Origin: an uncultured bacterium
GTDB lineage: Bacteria; Actinomycetota; Coriobacteriia; Coriobacteriales; Coriobacteriaceae
NCBI GenBank assembly: GCA_905215505.1
Contig: CAJMPU010000017.1
Coordinates: 1 to 57,038, forward strand
Reading direction: 5' to 3'
Length of the DNA stretch: 57,038 nucleotides
The notes below the pieces were generated by a model. That model searched no databases, was not told the DNA's origin, and saw only the letters and a program-made list of their open reading frames with translations. Shown one piece after another: positions 51,715 through 57,038 of this stretch. Each line of letters starts with the position of its first letter. Position 1 is the stretch's first letter. The position numbers were made by a program, and so were the translations under genes.

Positions 51715-53849
51715 TTGCGGCGACCGCCTCCGTTGGCACCCTGACGCCCCTGAGCTGCGCGGTTGCGGCCTGCGGTGTTCTGCGCGCGCGACATGCCGCC
51801 GTGGCCCTTGCTGCCCTTAGGCCCCTTGCCAGCGCCGGCGCCGCCGTGTGCCTTGCCGCCCTTCTTGCCGGTGCCATGCCCACCGCCGGCAGACGTCTCG
51901 CCCGGGCGCGGCGGCACGGGGCGAATCAGGCAATGCTTGGTGTAGCCGATCAGATCGCGACGGCCAGCCTTTTCCAGTGCCTCGCGCACGAGCTTGTAGT
52001 TCTCGGGCTTGCGATACTGGATGAGCGCGCGCTGCATGGCCTTCTCGTGCGGGTCGCGCGCTACATAGATCGGCTCCATGGTGCGCGGGTCCACGCCGGT
52101 GTAGTACATGCAGGTCGACATGGTGGACGGGGTGGGGTAGAAGTCCTGCACCTGTTCGGGCATGTAGCCCATGTCCCGTACAGCCTCGGCAAGGTCCACA
52201 GCTTCCTTCATGGTTGAGCCCGGGTGGCTCGAGATCAGATATGGCACCACGTACTGCTTGAGTCCGTATTCGCGATTCAAGCGCTCAAATTTACGGCAGA
52301 ACGCATCGTAGACGGCTCGGCTCGGTTTGCCCATCACAGACAGCACCGCGTCGCTCACGTGCTCGGGTGCCACGCGGAGCTGGCCCGAGACATGGTGTTC
52401 CAGCAGCTCGCGCAAAAACTCGTCCGAGGCATCTGCCATGGTGTAGTCAAAGCGGATGCCGCTGCGCACGAAGACCTTTTTGACGCCCGGCAGCTGGCGC
52501 AGGTCGCGCAACAGCTGCGTGTAGCCGCTCTCGTCGACCACCATGTTCTTGCACACGCTCGGCCACAGGCAGCGCTTGTTCTTGCACACGCCGTGCTTGA
52601 GCTGTTTGTCACAGGCGGGACGGCTAAAGTTGGCCGTCGGTCCGCCCACGTCGTTGATGTAGCCCTTAAACTCGGGGTCGTGTGTGAGCAGCTCGGCCTC
52701 GCGCATGATCGAGTCGTGGCTGCGCATCTGCAGCACGCGGCCCTGGTGGAAGGTCAGCGCGCAAAACGAGCACTCACCAAAGCACCCGCGGTTGGAGCTG
52801 ATTGAAAACTTGATCTCGGCAAAGGCCGGCACGCCGCCTGCCGCGTCGTAATCGGGATGCCAATCGCGTGCGTAGGGGAGTTCGGCCACCTCGTCCATCT
52901 CGTCGGTGGTGAGCGTGGCCGACGGTGGGTTCTGCACCACATAGACGCTGTTGGGGTAGGGCTCTACCAGACGATGCCCGGTGATGGGGTCCATATTTTG
53001 CTGCTGCACGTTAAAGCTGCGGGCGTAGTTGAGCTTGTCAGCGGCAAGGTCGTCCCAGCTGGGCAGCAGGTCGTAGTCGTAGACCTCGTCGAGCGAACCC
53101 GTGCGGTAAACGGTGCCGTTGATATAGGTGATCTGATCGACGGGCAGCCCCGCGTCGAGCGCGTCGGCGATCTCGACAATCGCGTGCTCGCCCATGCCGT
53201 AGATGAGGATGTCGGCGCCCGAGTCGAGCAGCACCGAGCGCTTGAGCTTATCCTGCCAGTAGTCGTAGTGGGCCAGGCGGCGCAGGCTCGCCTCAATGCC
53301 ACCGATAATGATGGGGGCGTCCTTGAACGTCTGACGGATGAGATTGCCGTAGACCGTGACGGCACGGTTGGGGCGGTGACCTTCCTCGCCGCCGGGGGTA
53401 TAGGCGTCGGTGTGGCGGCGGTGCTTGGTCACCGAATAGTGGTTGACCATGGAGTCCATGTTGCCGGCACTGACCAAAAAGCCCAGGCGCGGCTCACCGA
53501 GCACGCTGATGCTGGCGGGATCGGTCCAGTCGGGTTGGCAGATGATGCCCACTTTGTAGCCGTGCGCGTCGAGTACGCGGCTGATGATGGCCATACCAAA
53601 GCTGGGGTGGTCCACGTAGGCGTCGCCGCAGATGTAGACGAAGTCACACTGGTCCCAACCGCGCGCGTCCATATCGGCGCGGCTGACGGGGAGGAACTTA
53701 TCGCGGCCCGGGCGCCAGGGACGGGCGGGCGCTGCCGGGGTATGAACGGCGTGGCCGCCCTGGGCCTTGCCGCTGCGCTTTTGCTGCTGGCCCTGTTTGC
53801 CCTGCTGACTGCGCTGGTTATTCTGAGCGTGCTGAGGCTTTTTTGCCAC
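51711..53849 (-). CDS. YgiQ family radical SAM protein
   Basis: A 712-residue radical SAM protein of the YgiQ family, whose function is still unsettled. The SAM-cluster motif is CFGECSFC near residue 345 (SSNRGCFGECSFCALTFHQGR). The N-terminal domain has the family's FVYICGDAYVDHPSFG and the HYDYWQDKLKRSVL stretch, and the middle has VRSGIRFDYTMAD. The last 70 residues are a Gly, Lys and Arg-rich tail without structure; the first 50 residues are likewise basic and Gln-rich. The GTG start is supported by GGAGGG four bases upstream; longer starts lack a site. The stop codon overlaps the stop of the convergent CPBP gene by a few bases. Confidence 0.92.
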   Translation of the reverse strand: MAKKPQHAQNNQRSQQGKQGQQQKRSGKAQGGHAVHTPAAPARPWRPGRDKFLPVSRADMDARGWDQCDFVYICGDAYVDHPSFGMAIISRVLDAHGYKVGIICQPDWTDPASISVLGEPRLGFLVSAGNMDSMVNHYSVTKHRRHTDAYTPGGEEGHRPNRAVTVYGNLIRQTFKDAPIIIGGIEASLRRLAHYDYWQDKLKRSVLLDSGADILIYGMGEHAIVEIADALDAGLPVDQITYINGTVYRTGSLDEVYDYDLLPSWDDLAADKLNYARSFNVQQQNMDPITGHRLVEPYPNSVYVVQNPPSATLTTDEMDEVAELPYARDWHPDYDAAGGVPAFAEIKFSISSNRGCFGECSFCALTFHQGRVLQMRSHDSIMREAELLTHDPEFKGYINDVGGPTANFSRPACDKQLKHGVCKNKRCLWPSVCKNMVVDESGYTQLLRDLRQLPGVKKVFVRSGIRFDYTMADASDEFLRELLEHHVSGQLRVAPEHVSDAVLSVMGKPSRAVYDAFCRKFERLNREYGLKQYVVPYLISSHPGSTMKEAVDLAEAVRDMGYMPEQVQDFYPTPSTMSTCMYYTGVDPRTMEPIYVARDPHEKAMQRALIQYRKPENYKLVREALEKAGRRDLIGYTKHCLIRPVPPRPGETSAGGGHGTGKKGGKAHGGAGAGKGPKGSKGHGGMSRAQNTAGRNRAAQGRQGANGGGRRN

Positions 53850-54105
53850 GATCCCTCCCGGTGTTTGTATGCTGCACGTAATTGTAACCAGTCTTTTTGG
53901 GACGGGGCAAAAAAGACTGGTGGAGTACATGGGCTGGCGGATCGGCGTGTCGATGCGGGTGCCGTTTGTTTCCAGACTGTGTATCCCCGTGTCGAAGGGG
54001 TCGTCTCGCGCGCACGCCATGTTGTCAATGGGTTACAGTATGAACGGCGGCTATGTTTCCGCCAACGCACGAGAGAGTCGTCAACAACAAGGAGGATGCA
54101 CGACG

Positions 54106-54825
54106 ATGCAGCGTGCCAAACAGATATCGGAGTCCATCGAACTGGGCATTATCCTGGCGCTCGCCGGTGGCTTTATGGATGTGTATTCGTACATTGGGCG
54201 CGACCATGTTTTCGCCAACGCACAGACGGGCAACATCTTGCTGGTGGGCGTGAGCATCTCGGAGGGCAATTGGGCACTTGCGGGGCGCTATTTCTTCCCC
54301 GTGGTGTCGTTTGCCGTGGGCATTATGCTTGCCGACCTGGTGCACGAGCGGTTTGGCAGCGTGATTCACTGGCGCCAGGTGACGGTGTTTTTTGAAGCCG
54401 TCATCTTGCTGGGCGTGAGTTTTATTCCCGGTGGCGATTTCAACCTGCTCGCCAACTGCCTTACCTCATTTGCCTGCGGTATGCAGGTCGAGAGCTTCCG
54501 CAAGATTCATGGACACGGCATCGCCACGACCATGTGTATCGGTAACCTGCGCAATGCGCTGCAAAACGTGGACGACTACATCATCACCCACAAGCGCGGC
54601 TTTTTGGAAAACGGCGTGCTGTACTTTGGCGTGATCTTTACCTTTGTGTTTGGCGCCGTGCTGGGCAATTGGTGCATCGAGCGCATGGGCCTGCACGCCA
54701 TTGCGGTGGCGAGCGTGCTGCTGTTTATCGCGTTTGCCATCATGTTTATCGACCGCGAGCGCGATTTGCACAGGAAATGGGCCCGCATCGTGGCTGACTG
54801 GCAGACCACGAGTCTTAAGCGCTAA
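54106..54825 (+). CDS. YoaK/DUF1275 family membrane protein
   Basis: A 239-residue membrane protein of the YoaK family (DUF1275), with six or seven hydrophobic segments. Family marks are the start ILALAGGFMDVYSYIGRDHVFANAQTGNILL and the later SFACGMQVESFRKIHGHGIATTMCIGNL. No biochemical role is established; members are proposed transporters. AAGGAGG lies 11 bases before the ATG. It is divergently placed to ygiQ and followed by a long palindrome. Confidence 0.88.
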   Translation: MQRAKQISESIELGIILALAGGFMDVYSYIGRDHVFANAQTGNILLVGVSISEGNWALAGRYFFPVVSFAVGIMLADLVHERFGSVIHWRQVTVFFEAVILLGVSFIPGGDFNLLANCLTSFACGMQVESFRKIHGHGIATTMCIGNLRNALQNVDDYIITHKRGFLENGVLYFGVIFTFVFGAVLGNWCIERMGLHAIAVASVLLFIAFAIMFIDRERDLHRKWARIVADWQTTSLKR

Positions 54826-54836
54826 GGTGCATGTTT

Positions 54837-54887
54837 GTAACAACATTCAGGAGCCAGAAAAACTATCTAGCTCCTGAATGTTGTTAC
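54837..54887. repeat. 18-bp perfect inverted repeat between convergent genes
   Basis: GTAACAACATTCAGGAGC (54837-54854) is perfectly complementary to GCTCCTGAATGTTGTTAC (54870-54887) with a 15-nt loop. It lies between the convergent ends of the YoaK gene and the AT-rich gene and could work as a two-way terminator, although no long T-tract follows directly. Confidence 0.85.
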
Positions 54888-54904
54888 GAACTGCTTTTTG
54901 CGAT

Positions 54905-55444
54905 TTATTCGAGATGCTCTTCAATCCGAGCCCTAAGAAGGGCAATGGCTGTAGGTATTCCAATTGCGGCGGCTAATTCGGCTTTATCCAAAACCTGTAT
55001 GCTAAAGCACGATTGTTTATCACATTGAAGGACGATAACTGAAGATAGCTTCACTTCCTGTTGGCTGAATATATCGTAATCTCCAAATAGGAAGTTACCT
55101 TTTATTGCGTAATTCGGTATGTTCGTTACGCACTTCATCTCAAGTCTGTTTAGACCATAATCGAACACCGCAACTTCCTTGTGTTCGATGATGAGCGCAA
55201 CCCTGGGCATGTTGCTAAAGCCACCGTCGACGACAGTGAAGAGTTTTTCATTCGCATCGTCATAAACGGTATATTTTAGACTCAATAGCTGTCCTAGTGG
55301 ACCCGTGAACCCATGTCTTTTGATATTGAGGCTGTCTCCAGCTGGGTTGGTTAGAACTAGAGCATGCGGATAAGGGTTACCTTCAATTGAGATTCGATAT
55401 TCGTTTGTAGCCGTCTTGCTCGATTTAGGACCAGTAGCCATCAC
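54905..55444 (-). CDS. Unknown AT-rich gene, possibly LURP/tubby-like fold
   Basis: A 179-residue soluble protein. Strand-rich with repeated patterns such as GQLLSLKYTVYDDANEKLFTVV, VALIIEHKEVAVFDYGLNRL and NYAIKGNFLFGDYDIFS; these recall LURP-one-related or tubby-like proteins, a weak guess. Its base composition is strikingly AT-rich next to neighbours with high GC, and codon use is different, which suggests recent horizontal transfer. No recombinase lies nearby. No function can be given. The ATG pair at the start leaves the exact first codon open. Confidence 0.55.
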   Translation of the reverse strand: MMATGPKSSKTATNEYRISIEGNPYPHALVLTNPAGDSLNIKRHGFTGPLGQLLSLKYTVYDDANEKLFTVVDGGFSNMPRVALIIEHKEVAVFDYGLNRLEMKCVTNIPNYAIKGNFLFGDYDIFSQQEVKLSSVIVLQCDKQSCFSIQVLDKAELAAAIGIPTAIALLRARIEEHLE

Positions 55445-55687
55445 GCGTCATCGCCTCGATCGAATTGGAACCGTCTTCTACTTCGTGCGGAGAATTGCGC
55501 TGTACGTTGCGGTACATGCAGCTGCAATAACCGCATGGGCAATTTCTAACAAAATGAATGACGCTATTTGCTGCATGCATTTTATTTACTATAAAGTATC
55601 CTTTTATAAACGTATTGTCAAACATATATTGCTAAAACAGAAACAATTTATAGACTGAGTTGGTCGTATTCTTTGGGCGATTGCTCC

Positions 55688-55797
55688 TATAATCTAGCCT
55701 TCGCTGCTGTCGGGAGGGAAGGACTAGGACTCCGTTATTATGTTGAAACGCTTTAACACTTTTGATGTTCTCGCGTGTTTTTTGTTTCAAAAGCGTT
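55688..55797 (+). promoter_or_regulatory. Regulatory region upstream of the lactaldehyde reductase
   Basis: A -10-like TATAAT is at 55688-55693 without a clear -35. Then AACGCTTT (55747-55754) and AAAGCGTT (55790-55797) form a palindrome with a 35-nt loop, and TTGAAACGCTTTAA at 55743-55756 looks like a LacI-type operator. The rest of this 412-bp AT-rich gap (55445-55687) shows no gene. Confidence 0.4.
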
Positions 55798-55856
55798 AGG
55801 ATGGGACTCATAGCGTGGGGCGTAATGGGTGCCCCGCACACGATGGGAGGCTATCA

Positions 55857-57023
55857 ATGGCTAATCGTTTCGTTCTCAATACCATTTCTTATCATGGTTC
55901 TGGCGCCATCAAGGAGATCCCCGGCGAGCTCCAGCGTCGCGGCTACAAGAAGATCTTCGTCTGCTCCGACCCCGATCTGGTCAAGTTTGGCGTTACCGCT
56001 AAGGTGACCGACGAGCTCGACGCCGCCGGCATCGCTTGGAGCCTCTACTCCGAGATCAAGCCCAACCCCACTATCCAGAACGTCAAGGACGGCGTCGAGG
56101 CCTTCAAGGCCGCCGAGGCTGACGCTATCGTGACCATCGGTGGTGGCTCCTCCATGGACACCGCAAAGGCCATTGGCATCATCATCAACAACCCCGAGTT
56201 TGCCGATGTCCGCAGCCTCGAGGGCGTTGCTCCCACTAAGAACCACGCCGTGTTCACCATCGCCGTGCCGACGACCGCCGGTACTGCTGCCGAGGTGACC
56301 ATCAACTACGTCATCACCGACCCCGAGAAGGTCCGTAAGTTCGTGTGCGTCGACACCAACGACGCCCCCGAGGTCGCCGTCGTCGACCCCGACATGATGG
56401 CTTCCATGCCCGCCGGCCTGACCGCTTCCACCGGCATGGACGCTCTGACCCACGCCATCGAGGGCTACACCACCAAGGGCGCTTGGGAGCTTTCCGACAT
56501 GTTCCACTTTGAGGCTATTAAGCTGATCAGCGAGAACCTGCGCGACTCCGTTGCCGAGGCCAAGTCCGGTCAGCCCGGCTCCGGCCGCGAGGGCATGGCT
56601 CTTGGTCAGTATGTCGCTGGCATGGGCTTCTCCAACGTTGGCCTGGGCATCGACCACGCCATGGCTCACACCCTGTCCGCTCACTACGACACCCCGCACG
56701 GCGTCGCTTGCGCCATGCTGCTGCCGATCGCCATGGAGTTCAACAAGCCGGTTTGCACCGAGCGTCTGGCCAAGGTTGCCGTCGCCATGGGTGTTGACAC
56801 CACGGGCATGAGCACCGACGAGGCTGCCGACGCCGCTATCGCCGCCGTTAAGCAGCTTTCCGCTGACGTGAACATCCCGCACGTCTGCGAGGCCATGAAG
56901 GCCGACGAGATCGAGGTCCTGGCCAAGGACGCCATGGCCGACGCCTGCTTCCCGGGTAACCCGCGCGAGGCGACGCTCGACGACGTCATCGAGCTCTTCA
57001 AGAAGATCTGCCCGGCTGCTTAA
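55857..57023 (+). CDS. fucO: Lactaldehyde reductase, iron-dependent alcohol dehydrogenase
   Basis: A 388-residue group III (iron-dependent) alcohol dehydrogenase that closely follows FucO, which reduces L-lactaldehyde to 1,2-propanediol in fucose and rhamnose fermentation. Shared stretches are NNPEFADVRSLEG, VPTTAGTAAEVTINYVITD, TGMDALTHAIEGY and GQYVAGMGFSNVGLG. The iron ligands expected from FucO are present: Asp and His in GMDALTHA and two His in IDHAMAHTLSAHYDTPHG. GGGAGG precedes the ATG. No fucose pathway genes lie in the window, so other aldehydes are possible substrates. The gene ends 15 bases before the window edge. Confidence 0.92.
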   Translation: MANRFVLNTISYHGSGAIKEIPGELQRRGYKKIFVCSDPDLVKFGVTAKVTDELDAAGIAWSLYSEIKPNPTIQNVKDGVEAFKAAEADAIVTIGGGSSMDTAKAIGIIINNPEFADVRSLEGVAPTKNHAVFTIAVPTTAGTAAEVTINYVITDPEKVRKFVCVDTNDAPEVAVVDPDMMASMPAGLTASTGMDALTHAIEGYTTKGAWELSDMFHFEAIKLISENLRDSVAEAKSGQPGSGREGMALGQYVAGMGFSNVGLGIDHAMAHTLSAHYDTPHGVACAMLLPIAMEFNKPVCTERLAKVAVAMGVDTTGMSTDEAADAAIAAVKQLSADVNIPHVCEAMKADEIEVLAKDAMADACFPGNPREATLDDVIELFKKICPAA

Positions 57024-57038
57024 CCTGGTTCGGCGGGC

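Overview
The window is high-GC, densely coded DNA of an anaerobic, low-oxygen-type actinobacterium. Gene content and codon use (two-subunit transketolase, [FeFe] hydrogenase, rubredoxin, PTS with a GH4 glucosidase, YgiQ, SmpB, RF2 read without a frameshift) fit the class Coriobacteriia, most likely Collinsella or a close relative. The genus is inferred from the protein sequences and was not tested by any search.

Layout: 1-3368 holds the end of secA and prfB. 3499-6371 holds a YitT-type membrane protein and split transketolase genes. 6822-11219 holds ftsE-ftsX (FtsE has a long extra N-terminus) and rnr. 11397-14070 is a small accessory block (serine recombinase, VanZ-like protein, ArsC/Spx-like protein, a short unknown gene) followed by tRNA-Gln and tRNA-Glu. 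14168-16488 holds a TPR-like protein, smpB, a flavin reductase and a small rubredoxin. 16796-18052 is mntH. 18508-24680 is gltB-gltD. 25046-28696 holds an unknown protein, an AbiEi/DUF559-type nuclease-like protein and an amidohydrolase. 28830-32479 (minus strand) holds a zinc-ribbon membrane protein and the copper operon copA-copZ-csoR with a CsoR-type operator. 33053-36271 (minus) holds an FHA protein and a membrane Ser/Thr kinase. 36779-39028 is a DEAD-box helicase with an Arg/Gly-rich tail. 39480-43967 is a four-gene alpha-glucoside PTS operon with its own antiterminator. 44240-50315 links a NuoF/GltD-type flavoprotein, a full [FeFe] hydrogenase and an ABC importer whose permease and ATPase are fused. 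50531-57023 holds an orphan RelB/DinJ-like antitoxin, a CPBP protease, YgiQ, a YoaK-type membrane protein, an AT-rich unknown gene and a fucO-like lactaldehyde reductase.

The most unusual aspect is the intergenic DNA. At least four families of palindromic repeats are present. Family A is the most striking: 14 copies of a 59-60 bp unit with 17-bp inverted ends (TGTCTCGATCTGTAACA and its complement) and a fixed-length core of about 25 nt. The copies stand in tandem with linkers of 21-22 nt, giving a period of about 81 bp. The arrays sit on both sides of three gene blocks (mntH; the DUF559 gene; the kinase/FHA pair), so these blocks look like cassettes bounded by palindromes. Family B is found once alone and once nested inside a family C palindrome. 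Family D occurs twice as an identical 38-bp palindrome in opposite orientations, once supplying the end of the orphan antitoxin gene.

Other points of interest are an RF2 whose stop-codon reading motif is SPT in place of SPF, a hydrogenase lacking one expected cluster cysteine, and a compact permease-ATPase fusion.
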